Notes: generated by a model from the sequence alone, not told the origin. A stretch of DNA of 35,770 nt from Burkholderiaceae bacterium (GCA_023384005.1 JAHDXY010000014.1:1-35770), one strand, 5' to 3'. Numbered from the stretch's first letter, positions 9,101-18,708 are shown. A program made the numbers and translations.

Positions 9101-11343
9101 TCGAGGATGAAGACCAAAAGCAGATCGAGGCCCACAAGGTAGAGTTCCGCGAGGAACGGGAACCTACGCAATTCCTGCCCGCTCTCTTCTGCTCGCCTAC
9201 CATGGAACTCGGCGTCGACATTTCTGCGCTGAACGCCGTGTATCTGCGAAACGTGCCCCCGACGCCGGCAAACTACGCACAACGCGCAGGCCGTGCCGGG
9301 AGGTCGGGTCAGCCTGCGGTTATCACGACCTACTGTGCCGCTCAGTCGCCGCATGATCAGTATTTCTTCAACCGGCGCAACGACATGGTCGCGGGCGTCG
9401 TCCGCCCGCCTGCTCTCGATATCACCAACGAGGATCTGATCAGGTCGCATCTGCATGCGGTCTGGCTTGCGGAGACTGGGCTCGCGCTCAAGCCCGATAT
9501 TCCCGATGTGCTGGATCTTGATGTCGCCGGCTTCCCATTGAAGGCGGAGGTTCAGGACGTTCTGCGGAAACCTGGCCTCGTTGCCCGTGCTCGCGCGCCG
9601 ATGGGGCGGCTTCTTCAACAGATACTCGCCTCGGCAGACGGAAGAGCGCCGAGTTGGATGGGGGATGCGGACGACTTCGTATTGACGGTGGCGACTGAAG
9701 CGCCGGTCGAGTTCGACAAGGCGTTCAAGAGGTGGCGCGAGCTGTACCAGTCAGCACGCGCACAGCTCATGGATGCCAACAAGCGCTCTGAGATCACCGG
9801 GCTTCCAGCTGTGGAGCGTAGAAAGGTCAAGGCAGCACAGGCTCAAGCACTCGATCAAATTGGCATTCTCGAACAGGGGAAAGCCACGAGCGGATCGGAT
9901 TTCTATTCGTACCGATATCTCGCCACTGAGGGCTTCTTGCCCGGCTACAACTTCCCGAGGCTTCCTCTGTACGCCTTTGTTCCTGGGGACGGTAAATCGG
10001 GGGCGTATCTGCAGCGGGCCCGCTTCCTGGCGATTTCCGAATTCGGACCTCGGAGTCTGATCTACCACGAAGGTCGCGCCTATCGGGTCACCAAAGCAAA
10101 GCTGCCGCCTGAATTGCGCGAAGGCGATGGTGCCGATCTGGCCACGCGCGATGTCTTCATCTGTTCAAATTGCGGTGCCAGCCACGAAGAGGAAACCGAG
10201 CGCTGCCATGCCTGCAACCAGCCGATGGCCGGACATATCCCGATAGAGCGGACATTGAGGATCGATAATGTTGAGGCCGCACCGGCTGAGCGCATTACAG
10301 CCAACGACGAAGAACGTGTCCGTCAGGGGTTCGAGGTCCGAACGGTGTTCTCATGGCCACGACGAGACGGACGTGTCCAGATTACCGAGGCGGACTTCCG
10401 AGTTGGCGAAACTTCGATCCTTACCCTTCAGTATGCCAACGGCGCAGAGATCAGTCGGCTGAACCTCGGGCTGAAGCGGCGCAAGGCGAAGTCGATCAAC
10501 GGGTTCTGGATCGATCCGCGCAGCGGCTTCTGGTCGAAAGCTGACGATGAGGGTGAAGAGAGCGACGCGCCGCCGGATGTCATCAAGCCGGTCCGGATCG
10601 TTCCAATTGTTCGAGATCATAAAAACGCGCTCCTGATCCGCTTCGCCTCGCCGGAAGACCAGGCGCCCGAGACCCTTGCAACAGTTCAACACGCGATCCT
10701 GCGCGGCATCGAGATCGTGTTCCAGCTCGAAGAGGGCGAAGTTCTCGGCGAGCCGCTGCCCGCGCGGGACAACCGGCGCACGATCCTCATCTATGAAGCG
10801 ACCGAGGGCGGTGCCGGGGTGCTTGGTCGGTTGGTCGAAGATCCTGCGGCGCTTCCTGCTGTCGCGCGGGCCGCGCTGTCACTCATGCATTTCGAGCGGG
10901 TCTCCGAGGCGATTGCGGAGGGCGATCCTGAGCTGTTGACCGATGATCCCAAGGCCGAGTGCGCACGGGCCTGCTATCGCTGCCTGCTCTCGTATTTCAA
11001 CCAGCCCGACCATGAGTTGATCGATCGTGGAGATACCGCAGCCAAGAAGATGTTGATCGACCTGGCGCGGGGCGCTCCTGTGTTGAAGGTGTCTGCGCGC
11101 CCAACGGTCTGGGATGCTGTGTTCAAGGCTGCCGGTATACCCGTGCCGGATGGGAAGTCGCTGACGCTTGATGGCCAGGCAGTCACCTTCGTCTGGTCCG
11201 ACGCGCGGACAGGCGCGCATGTTGGCTCCGTGTCTGCTGCTGCGCGCGAAGAGGCTGACGACCGAGGGTGGGATGTCTTCGAAATCGGCCCCGATCCCGC
11301 AGACGGTTTGCCGCCTGAACTGATCGAACGCCTCAAGGAGTAA
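6187..11343 (+). CDS. Large DEAD/DEAH-box SF2 helicase with C-terminal DUF1998 and zinc-binding Cys motifs (DISARM DrmA/DrmB-like)
   Basis: 1718 aa: TGTGSGKS (Walker A), VLDELHTY (DExH), IGTSATM (motif III), QRAGRAGRSGQP (motif VI), FFNRRNDMVAGVVRPPALDITNEDLIRSHLHAVWL, CSNCGASHEEETERCHACNQP, and DUF1998 signature YEATEGGAGVL...CARACYRCLLSYFNQPDHELIDR. Confidence 0.9.
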   Translation: MRAFEYDQHLVRAYERFSRSFASIRASDIRAEVDQQYVGGRFWPDSLLSLNPRYERGKSVDDLVASGDLDPATGQVFRISGEPLTFHKHQAQAIAKGQAGQSFVVTTGTGSGKSLCFFVPVVDAIIRARRAGATRTTQAIIIYPMNALANSQIKEIEKFISQAGLPEELRPVVRRYTGQEGLQERLEIASNPPDILLTNFMMAELLLTRQDDVDRRVIDNARGLAFIVLDELHTYRGRQGADVAVLVRRLRNRCSSGADPLCIGTSATMASEGTDEGRAEAVADVASRLFGVPIGPDAIIDESLVRATDHDLKLADIRPRLAEVLTAPLPDELNDEALRHHPLAVWCELALGLDDGQSLRRKKPMPFEKAVELLAEDSKLPQAQCRQALEAFLTRVSLPEYERGGEGSSAFLAFKLHRFISGAGEVYTTLRDAPRRVFFEGQLEDPADRGTRLYPTRFCRSCGHEVHVVTRSEDERGTIFLARDIDDIPREDPEGDTAGYLTPTGDDDPDYAFNGETGTLPAEWREEKGGVERVRANRKSRIPQRLSVQADGRIGQGRDFWFIPGKFGFCPRCLNEPTPNARERSKLPGLSGEGRSSATTLLVSSALQWMKGDNSGVPLEKRKLLGFTDNRQDAALQAGHFNDFLFVGLLRGAILRAVIDAGDLGLSEDEFGLRVVRALGFVAGNKAARVHWMQDPDAGAVAREEAQRALARVIAHRVWTDLRRGWRYTSPNLIALNLISIMFVGLDDLVDDEGAINALLPDGIYLERAKIRTLLNELLKAFVEGQAVDTESLDLSVLDGVSLLSRNHLRSPWSVDQKEGLRGRTTLLLQAPGKDKVSLKEERTIIRAGHNSRIARLVNTRDLMGVKLKRDEYLAFLDGLMSLLGNEGLLAPVEIEADLHGWRLAPGAVRLVPGPGLEGNDDSANQYFRDLYMGIADDLKSGGSAWWGLESREHTAQVTQKQREFREWRFRFEDEDQKQIEAHKVEFREEREPTQFLPALFCSPTMELGVDISALNAVYLRNVPPTPANYAQRAGRAGRSGQPAVITTYCAAQSPHDQYFFNRRNDMVAGVVRPPALDITNEDLIRSHLHAVWLAETGLALKPDIPDVLDLDVAGFPLKAEVQDVLRKPGLVARARAPMGRLLQQILASADGRAPSWMGDADDFVLTVATEAPVEFDKAFKRWRELYQSARAQLMDANKRSEITGLPAVERRKVKAAQAQALDQIGILEQGKATSGSDFYSYRYLATEGFLPGYNFPRLPLYAFVPGDGKSGAYLQRARFLAISEFGPRSLIYHEGRAYRVTKAKLPPELREGDGADLATRDVFICSNCGASHEEETERCHACNQPMAGHIPIERTLRIDNVEAAPAERITANDEERVRQGFEVRTVFSWPRRDGRVQITEADFRVGETSILTLQYANGAEISRLNLGLKRRKAKSINGFWIDPRSGFWSKADDEGEESDAPPDVIKPVRIVPIVRDHKNALLIRFASPEDQAPETLATVQHAILRGIEIVFQLEEGEVLGEPLPARDNRRTILIYEATEGGAGVLGRLVEDPAALPAVARAALSLMHFERVSEAIAEGDPELLTDDPKAECARACYRCLLSYFNQPDHELIDRGDTAAKKMLIDLARGAPVLKVSARPTVWDAVFKAAGIPVPDGKSLTLDGQAVTFVWSDARTGAHVGSVSAAAREEADDRGWDVFEIGPDPADGLPPELIERLKE

Positions 11344-11347
11344 CGTC

Positions 11348-14113
11348 ATGACCCTCTCTTTTGCTCCTGGCGATCTTGTGCGGGCGCGCGGCCGTGAATG
11401 GGTTGCAATGCCCGCGCCGAGGGACGGTCTTCTCGCGCTTCGCCCGCTTTCAGGCGGTGAAGCTGACACAGTGGTTCTAGATCCGCGTTTCGAACTCTCA
11501 CCGGTGGAATCGGCCCGGTTCGATTTGCCGCCTGACGCTGCACCCACGGTGCAGGCCAAGGCCGAACTCCTGGCCGATGCGTTGCGGCTCACCCTGCGGC
11601 GGGGCGCCGGACCGTTCCGGTCCGCAGCGCAGCTCGCGTTCGAGCCGAGGACGTATCAGCTTGTTCCTCTGCTCATGGCACTGCGCCTGCAGGTTCCGCG
11701 TCTGCTCATTGCCGACGATGTCGGTATCGGCAAGACCATCGAGGCCGGACTGATATTGCGCGAACTGATGGATCGAGGGGAGGTCGAGCGGTTTTCTGTT
11801 CTCTGCCCGCCGCATCTTGTGGAGCAATGGGTGATTGAGCTGAAATCTCGGTTCGGGATCGATGCTGTGGCTGTGACCTCGGGTAGTGCTGTACGCCTGG
11901 AGCGTGGACTGCCCATCGCCCAAACGCTGTTCGATTCATTCGCGCACACCGTGGTCAGCCTTGACTACATCAAGGCCGAAAAGCGCCGCGATGGCTTCGC
12001 CAAGGCATGTCCCGACTTCGTGATCGTGGATGAAGCCCACGCAAGCGTCGGCACAAACAAGGGCAAGCAGCAGCGCTTCGAGCTACTGGCTGGTCTGGCG
12101 CGTGATCCAGATCGCCGCATGATCCTGCTGACCGCAACACCGCATTCGGGAGACGAGGAGGCGTTTGGACGCCTGTTGTCCCTGATCGACCCATCCTTTG
12201 CGTCAATGAACTTCGAAGACGCCCGCTATCGTGAGCGGCTCGCACGGCATTTTGTTCAGCGTCGCCGGGTGGATCTGGTGACCGGAGATTGGGGGGAGAC
12301 ACGGGCGTTTCCACGGCATGAGACGTCCGAGCAACCTTACCGGATGTCTGCCGAACACCTCGCATATCATGAGGCCGTTCTCGATTATTGCTTCGGGGTG
12401 GTTGCGCGGGCTGGGACCGGGATGCGTGAGCGCCGTCTCGCCTTCTGGGGCACACTGGCCCTCATGCGCTGCGTAGGCTCATCACCCGCCGCGGCCCTGA
12501 GTGCGCTGCGCAATCGCGCTGCTACCGACGGTGACAGGCTGGAGCCTCAGATCTATGACGAGGACGGGGATGACGAGGATGCCGTCGATCTCGAGCCAAG
12601 CGCGACATTCGAGTCGGACCCTGCGCTGGTTGAGCTGATCCGGCACACAGAAGCATTGATCCGGCAACCCGATCCCAAGCTTGATGCGCTGATTGATGCC
12701 TTGAAACCCTTGCTGAAGGGCGGAGCCAACCCGGTTGTATTCTGCCGCTACCTGGCGACGGCCGAGCATGTCCGAGAAGGATTGCGTCGGGCATTTCCGA
12801 AGCTTCGGATCGAGGCGGTGACCGGCGTGTTGACGCCTGACGAGCGTCGCGACCGCGTCGCAGATATGGCCTCCGACGAAGATGAAAAGGAAACCCAGCG
12901 CATTCTCGTTGCCACGGATTGCCTGTCTGAAGGCATAAATCTCCAGCAGCTTTTCGACACGGTCGTCCATTACGACCTGTCCTGGAACCCGACCCGCCAC
13001 CAGCAGAGGGAAGGCCGGGTTGATCGCTTTGGACAGCCAGCCGAAGTGGTCCGTTCGATCATGATGTTCTCGCCTGACAGCGCGATTGACGGCGCAGTTC
13101 TGGATGTCATCCTGCGCAAGGCGGAGCAAATCCGTGAGGCCACCGGAATCACTGTTCCGCTCCCGGATGAACGCGGGCCGGTCACGGATGCCCTGATGGC
13201 CGCCGTCATGCTGCGGCAGGGAAAGTCTCAGCAGTTGGCATTCGACCTGCGCCTAGAGGACGGCAGCCGGGCAATGGAAGCGCGCTGGCGTGATGCTTCT
13301 GAGAACGAAAAGAAATCCCGCGCGCGGTTTGCTCAGAATGCCATGAAGCCGCAGGAGGTCGTTCCTGAATGGGCAAAGGCCCGTGCCCTTCTGGGAACGC
13401 CCGACGATGCACGCCGCTTCGTCGAGCGTGCCATGGCGCGGTTCGGCGCACGGATTGAAGAGAAGAAATCTGTTCTGGTTGCTCACGTCCATGCACTGGA
13501 CGCCGCGCTACGGGAGCGTCTCGGGCAAAGAGACCTGACGGGCTCTGTTCGGCTTGCCCTGTCCGAACCAGCACCCTCCGGCACTTCGCTTCTCTCGCGG
13601 ACCCACCCGTTGACCACCTCCCTTGCCGAGACGCTGGTTGAAGCTTCTCTCGACCCCGAAGCCCTGACGCCGCTCGGGATCGGGCGGGTCGGTGCGTGGC
13701 CAACCGATGCTGTTGCCAAGGTTACTCGTATCCTGCTGCTCAGGATCCGATACAAGCTCACCATTCACGGGCGGCGGGAGCGCCTGCTTCTTGCTGAGGA
13801 GGCGGCCTTGGTCGCTCTGCAAGGTGGCCAGATCATTGCCACGGGTGACGACGCCCGCGCCCTGTTGGCAGCACCCGCGACCGCCGATTTGGCGCAGTCG
13901 GCGCGCGACCGCTTCATCGCAAAGGCCCATGACGATCTCGAGGGCCAGATGTCTGGGCCCCTGGCAGACTTCGTTCGCCTGCGCTCAGAGGCGCTGATGG
14001 AAGACCACGCCCGGCTTCGTGCCGCCGCTGGTACTGGCGCGCGCGTCACGGTTGAGGCCGTGATCCCGCCCGATGTCATCGGCCTGTTCACCCTTCTGCC
14101 GAGCGAGGGCTGA
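11348..14113 (+). CDS. SNF2/RapA-type DEAD-like helicase (DISARM DrmD-like)
   Basis: LLIADDVGIGKTIEAGLILRELMDRG, CPPHLVEQW, FVIVDEAHASVG, ILLTATPHSGDEEAFGRLLSLID, HQQREGRVDRFGQP. Confidence 0.9.
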   Translation: MTLSFAPGDLVRARGREWVAMPAPRDGLLALRPLSGGEADTVVLDPRFELSPVESARFDLPPDAAPTVQAKAELLADALRLTLRRGAGPFRSAAQLAFEPRTYQLVPLLMALRLQVPRLLIADDVGIGKTIEAGLILRELMDRGEVERFSVLCPPHLVEQWVIELKSRFGIDAVAVTSGSAVRLERGLPIAQTLFDSFAHTVVSLDYIKAEKRRDGFAKACPDFVIVDEAHASVGTNKGKQQRFELLAGLARDPDRRMILLTATPHSGDEEAFGRLLSLIDPSFASMNFEDARYRERLARHFVQRRRVDLVTGDWGETRAFPRHETSEQPYRMSAEHLAYHEAVLDYCFGVVARAGTGMRERRLAFWGTLALMRCVGSSPAAALSALRNRAATDGDRLEPQIYDEDGDDEDAVDLEPSATFESDPALVELIRHTEALIRQPDPKLDALIDALKPLLKGGANPVVFCRYLATAEHVREGLRRAFPKLRIEAVTGVLTPDERRDRVADMASDEDEKETQRILVATDCLSEGINLQQLFDTVVHYDLSWNPTRHQQREGRVDRFGQPAEVVRSIMMFSPDSAIDGAVLDVILRKAEQIREATGITVPLPDERGPVTDALMAAVMLRQGKSQQLAFDLRLEDGSRAMEARWRDASENEKKSRARFAQNAMKPQEVVPEWAKARALLGTPDDARRFVERAMARFGARIEEKKSVLVAHVHALDAALRERLGQRDLTGSVRLALSEPAPSGTSLLSRTHPLTTSLAETLVEASLDPEALTPLGIGRVGAWPTDAVAKVTRILLLRIRYKLTIHGRRERLLLAEEAALVALQGGQIIATGDDARALLAAPATADLAQSARDRFIAKAHDDLEGQMSGPLADFVRLRSEALMEDHARLRAAAGTGARVTVEAVIPPDVIGLFTLLPSEG

Positions 14114-14116
14114 GCC

Positions 14117-17100
14117 ATGGCACGCAAACCTGTCATCGACATGTCCGCATGGCCTTCCCTGTCGCTCGAAGGGAACCTGATCGCGCCCGCGATGGTCGCG
14201 CAGATCGCCGCGCCGGGCGAGTCTGACGATACCCGTGCGGGCTATCGCGTCCGCAAGGGACTGACGATCCGCGAAGAAATCTCTACCGCCTTCCGTGTCG
14301 GCCAGTCGCATTTCGACGCGTTCACCCGGCTAGAGAACCCCTCGGCCGAGGTGACACGCCGCTTCATCAAGGCATTCCTGGCCGAGACCTTCGGCTTCGA
14401 CGACCTGGCCCCCGGCAACGGTGTCACGGCCTTCATCGCAGGCGACCGCGTGCCGGTCGTCGTCGTTCCGCCGTCGGAGGAAAAGCTCGACCGTCGCAGC
14501 CCGACCTTGTCGGTAGATCGCTCCCGCTCGCCTGCCTTCGCGCTTCAGGACTACCTGAACGACCACGATCACGCGCTCTGGGGCCTCGTGACCAACGGCA
14601 CCCTGATCCGGCTGATGCGCGACAACGCCTCGCTCACCCGGCCAGCCTATATCGAAGCTGACCTCACCCAGATCTTCACCAATGAGGACGCCGCCTCCTT
14701 CGCCGTCCTCTGGCTTCTGATCCACCGCACCCGCTTCGGCACCGCTGGCACGCCCGCCACAGATTGCGCGCTGGAACGCTGGCGTGATGCCGGCGCGAAA
14801 GAGGGCGAAGCGGCCCGCGACAAGCTGGCGGGCCAGGTGGAAAAGGCGCTGAAGATCCTCGGCTCCGGCTTCCTCGAGGCCAACCCGGACCTCGCCAAAA
14901 GCCTCACCTCGGGCGAGGTGAACCTGACCGACTGGTTCAACGAGCTCCTCCGCCTCGTCTACCGCCTGATCTTCCTGATGGTGGCCGAGGACCGCAACCT
15001 CCTCCACCCCGAGAAAGCCTCCACCAACGCCCGCAAGCTCTATGCCGAGGGCTACAGCCTCGCCCACCTGCGCGCCCAGTGCTTTCGCGCGGCGACCTGG
15101 GACAAACACCACGACCGCTTCGAGGGCGTGAAGATCGTCTTCCGCGCCCTTGCCGATGGCCAACCCGCCCTCGCGCTCCCGGCCCTCGGCGGGCTCTTTG
15201 CCGCCGATCGTCTGCCCCACCTCGAAACCGCCCGCCTGCGCAACCGCGCTTTCATGGAGGCGCTCTACCGCCTCTCCTGGCTTGACCAGAAAACCGGCAT
15301 GGTCCCGGTCAATTGGCGCGCGATGGAGACCGAGGAACTGGGCTCCGTCTACGAATCCCTCCTCGAGCTGCAGCCCCAGCTGGGCGATGACGGCAAGACC
15401 CTGCTCTTCGCCTCCGAGGCCGCCGAGCAGAAGGGCAACCAGCGCAAGACCACCGGCTCTTATTACACGCCCGACAGCCTGGTTCAGGCGCTGCTCGACA
15501 CAGCCCTCGACCCCGTCCTCGACAAGACCGAGGCCGAGGCCGACGATCCGGCCAAGGCGCTGCTGAAACTGTCGGTCATCGACCCCGCCTGCGGATCGGG
15601 CCACTTCCTGCTGGCCGCCGCCCGCCGCATTGCCACGCGGCTGGCGCGCATCCGCGCCGATGGCACGCCCTCGCTCGCCGATTTCCGCCACGCCCTGCGC
15701 GATGTCGCGCGGTCCTGCCTGCACGGGGTGGACCGCAACCCGATGGCGGTGGAGCTGAGCAAGGTCGCGCTCTGGATCGAGACGGTGGACCCCGGCCTTC
15801 CCCTCGGCTTCTTCGACGCGCAGATCCGCTGCGGGGATGCGCTGCTGGGCGTGTTCGACCTGAAGGTTCTGCAGGACGGCATCCCCGATGCCGCCTACAA
15901 GCCGCTGACGGGCGACGACAAGGAAACCGCGAAATACTACCTCAAGGCCAATCGCGACGCGAAGGCGGGGCAGGGCGGTTTCGATTTCGGCACCGGGCAA
16001 GCCTCCCTGCCGGCGATGAAACCGCTGGCGCTGGATTTCTCGGGCTTCCGCGACCTGCCCGAGGATACGGTGGAGCAGATCGGGGCCAAGGCCGCGCGGT
16101 TCAAGGAACTGCGCAAGGGGCAGGCATTTGTGCGGGCGACGGCGGCGGCGAACCTGTATGTCGCGGCCTTCCTGCTGCCCAAGGTGGGTGGCGCACCGGC
16201 GGGGGCCTCGGCCCGCACCGTGCCGACGACCGAAGAGCTGTGGCTGGCCCTCAATCAGGGCAAGATCCGTCAGGCGATGATGGATGCACCCAAGGCCGCC
16301 CGCCGCGCCCGCGCCTTTCACTGGCCGCTCGAGTTCCCCGATGTGATGCAGCGCGGCGGGTTCGACGTGGTGCTGGGCAACCCGCCGTGGGAGGTAATGC
16401 AGGTTTCTGATCGAGAGTTCTTTTCAAATACCTATCCCGATATCGCATCACTCTCAGGTGCTGCGCGAAAGAAGAGAATTGATGATCTGCAGATTACAGC
16501 CCCGAAGCTTTACGTCGAATACAACCTTGAACGACGGAGGCAGGAGGCTTCCAACGATTTCTACCGCGATTCGAACCGCTTCCCGCTTTGCTCCCAAGGG
16601 AAGATGAACACTTTTGCTCTCTTCACCGAACTATCTTTCTTGGTGAAATCCAAACGGGGCAGAGTTGGGATAATTGTTCCAACTGGAATCGCGTTTTCCG
16701 ATGCAACTTCGGCCTTCTTCAGGAACTTGATTGTGCAGCGCCAGTTAATCTCGCTGTTTTCATTCTATGAGACAAGGTATTGGTTCACACAAACAGATGA
16801 CAAGAACTCGTTCTGCCTACTTACACTTGGGAGTTCAGATGGAGATCCTGAGTTTGTTTTTGATGCAAGACCCATAAGCGATTTATTGGATGTAGATCGC
16901 CGGTTCTCGTTGAGCGCAGAGGAAATCGCTGCAATTAACCCGGACTCCGGAGTTGCGCCAATCTTCAAGTCACGAGCTGACGCTGAATTGGCGAAGAAGA
17001 TATTCGCACCCCTATTCTCTTTAGAACGCCCAGAAGAGTGGCTTTCTCTAAAACAGAATGTCTTTTCATCGTCCTTGCCCGATGACCTGACACAGTTCCA

Positions 17101-17899
17101 GGACGTTTCGAAGTCTGCCGACAGTGTCGCGGTATTCAGGGGAAGCTTTTTCCATCAATACGAAGTTTCTTCGATCTTGGGAGTTCACAATGAGGATTCA
17201 GCAGCCGAGCCTTCTGATAAATATGTGTCTCCAGCCTTCTACAAAACCAGGATGGCTCGGAAGGAAATCCGACCAGAGTATCACCTAGCAATACGACGAA
17301 TTGCAAGATCCTCGGATGTGCGAACTATGATTGCCGCGATCTTGCCAATGGTTGCAACGGATGACACTGCCTCTGTGATCTCCGTCGTGGGCGGAGTTTT
17401 GCTCGAAGCTGCCGCGTTGGCCAACTTAAATTCACTTGTTTTGGACTACACCTGTGGGTTCAAGATCGGCGGGACAGACATCCGCAAACACAATTTCTCT
17501 CAATTGCCGTTCCTGCCACCATCCCGATATCGACCGGAACATTTTGCCTTCATCACCCCGAAGGTGCTGGAACTCACCTACACCTCGCATAGCCTCGCCC
17601 CCTTCGCCCGCGATCTGGGCCATGACGGCCCTCCCTTCGCCTGGGACGAGGACCGCCGCGCCCTCCTGCGCGCCGATCTCGACGCCTTCTACGCCCGCGC
17701 CTATGGCCTGACCCGCGACGAGCTGCGCTACATCCTCGACCCCGCCGACGTGAAGGGCCCCGACTACCCCTCGGAAACCTTCCGCGTGCTGAAGGAAAAG
17801 GAAATCCGCCAACACGGCGAATACCGCACCCGCCGCCTCGTCCTCGCCGCCTGGGACCGGATGGAAGAGAGCGGCGAGTTTGCCGCGATGGGGATGTGA
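14117..17899 (+). CDS. Eco57I/PglX-type N6-adenine DNA methyltransferase (DISARM DrmMI-like)
   Basis: GSYYTPDSLVQALLDTALDPV, motif I VIDPACGSGHFLLAAARRIATRLA, HGVDRNPMAVELSKVALWIE, motif IV VVLGNPPWEVMQ. N-terminal GLVTNGTLIRLMRDNASL...FAVLWLLIHRTRF. Confidence 0.92.
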   Translation: MARKPVIDMSAWPSLSLEGNLIAPAMVAQIAAPGESDDTRAGYRVRKGLTIREEISTAFRVGQSHFDAFTRLENPSAEVTRRFIKAFLAETFGFDDLAPGNGVTAFIAGDRVPVVVVPPSEEKLDRRSPTLSVDRSRSPAFALQDYLNDHDHALWGLVTNGTLIRLMRDNASLTRPAYIEADLTQIFTNEDAASFAVLWLLIHRTRFGTAGTPATDCALERWRDAGAKEGEAARDKLAGQVEKALKILGSGFLEANPDLAKSLTSGEVNLTDWFNELLRLVYRLIFLMVAEDRNLLHPEKASTNARKLYAEGYSLAHLRAQCFRAATWDKHHDRFEGVKIVFRALADGQPALALPALGGLFAADRLPHLETARLRNRAFMEALYRLSWLDQKTGMVPVNWRAMETEELGSVYESLLELQPQLGDDGKTLLFASEAAEQKGNQRKTTGSYYTPDSLVQALLDTALDPVLDKTEAEADDPAKALLKLSVIDPACGSGHFLLAAARRIATRLARIRADGTPSLADFRHALRDVARSCLHGVDRNPMAVELSKVALWIETVDPGLPLGFFDAQIRCGDALLGVFDLKVLQDGIPDAAYKPLTGDDKETAKYYLKANRDAKAGQGGFDFGTGQASLPAMKPLALDFSGFRDLPEDTVEQIGAKAARFKELRKGQAFVRATAAANLYVAAFLLPKVGGAPAGASARTVPTTEELWLALNQGKIRQAMMDAPKAARRARAFHWPLEFPDVMQRGGFDVVLGNPPWEVMQVSDREFFSNTYPDIASLSGAARKKRIDDLQITAPKLYVEYNLERRRQEASNDFYRDSNRFPLCSQGKMNTFALFTELSFLVKSKRGRVGIIVPTGIAFSDATSAFFRNLIVQRQLISLFSFYETRYWFTQTDDKNSFCLLTLGSSDGDPEFVFDARPISDLLDVDRRFSLSAEEIAAINPDSGVAPIFKSRADAELAKKIFAPLFSLERPEEWLSLKQNVFSSSLPDDLTQFQDVSKSADSVAVFRGSFFHQYEVSSILGVHNEDSAAEPSDKYVSPAFYKTRMARKEIRPEYHLAIRRIARSSDVRTMIAAILPMVATDDTASVISVVGGVLLEAAALANLNSLVLDYTCGFKIGGTDIRKHNFSQLPFLPPSRYRPEHFAFITPKVLELTYTSHSLAPFARDLGHDGPPFAWDEDRRALLRADLDAFYARAYGLTRDELRYILDPADVKGPDYPSETFRVLKEKEIRQHGEYRTRRLVLAAWDRMEESGEFAAMGM

Positions 17900-18696
17900 T
17901 GATCGAGGCGCCCCAGTCCTTCGTGGTCCGCGAGGAATGCGAAAAGGCCGCCTGGCAGAACGGCTTTCGCCGCCCCTTCGGCGGCCCGCCGGGCTGGGCT
18001 GGTTTCGCCTCGACCACGGTGCCGGGGACGATCCATCTTGCGGCCGGGGGCCCGCAAGGACCGTGGTATCTGGCGCTGGACCATGGCGGCGTGATCGAGG
18101 AACTGGCACTGCCCCCCGCCGCGCTGTCCGGGCCCGGCCTCGCGCGCCATGCCTTCGACACCCTGCGCGATCTTTATGGCGCGCTGTCGCGCGTGTATCA
18201 GCTCTCCGCCAGCCTGCCCGATGCGCCGCTCCGGCAGTTCGAGCAGAAGGTCCGGTCCTTGCCGCAGACGACCGAGGCCGAGCGGCTGGTGGTGCAACGG
18301 ATCGGCCAGTACATCTTCCGCGCCAGTCTGCTGGAGTATTGGCAGGGAACCTGTCCCTTGACGGGGATCTCGGACCCCGCGCTCCTGCGTGCATCGCACA
18401 TCGTACCGTGGAGAGTCTGCGAGACGGACGCCCAGCGCCTCGATGTGCATAACGGGCTGTTGCTGTCCGCCTTGTGGGACGCCGCGTTCGATCAGGGTCT
18501 TGTGACGTTTTCGGACGAGGGAACGCCGGTGTTCTCGTCCGCGCTCAGCGAGGCGGCCCGTCAAGAGCTGCGATGGGGGGCGGGGCTGACCTTGACCGAC
18601 CGTCAGCGTGAGAACCTGGCCTGGCATCGCGTGCACGCGTTCCGCAGCGATGCCGCGGCCACCCAAAAACAGACCCCGACAAATTCCGTGAACTGA
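17899..18696 (+). CDS. HNH endonuclease (HNH_2-type)
   Basis: GTCPLTGISDPALLRASHIVPWRVCETDAQRLDVHNGLLLSALWDAAFDQGLVTF. ATG at 17899 overlaps the MTase stop (TGATG); alternative GTG start at 17896. Confidence 0.88.
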   Translation: MIEAPQSFVVREECEKAAWQNGFRRPFGGPPGWAGFASTTVPGTIHLAAGGPQGPWYLALDHGGVIEELALPPAALSGPGLARHAFDTLRDLYGALSRVYQLSASLPDAPLRQFEQKVRSLPQTTEAERLVVQRIGQYIFRASLLEYWQGTCPLTGISDPALLRASHIVPWRVCETDAQRLDVHNGLLLSALWDAAFDQGLVTFSDEGTPVFSSALSEAARQELRWGAGLTLTDRQRENLAWHRVHAFRSDAAATQKQTPTNSVN

Positions 18697-18708
18697 CGAG
18701 GTGCCCCC

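Noticed and set aside
14330-16321. 663-aa minus-strand ORF
   Set aside because: Antisense to the GC-rich MTase arm; it ends near the composition break, as expected for a GC-codon shadow ORF.
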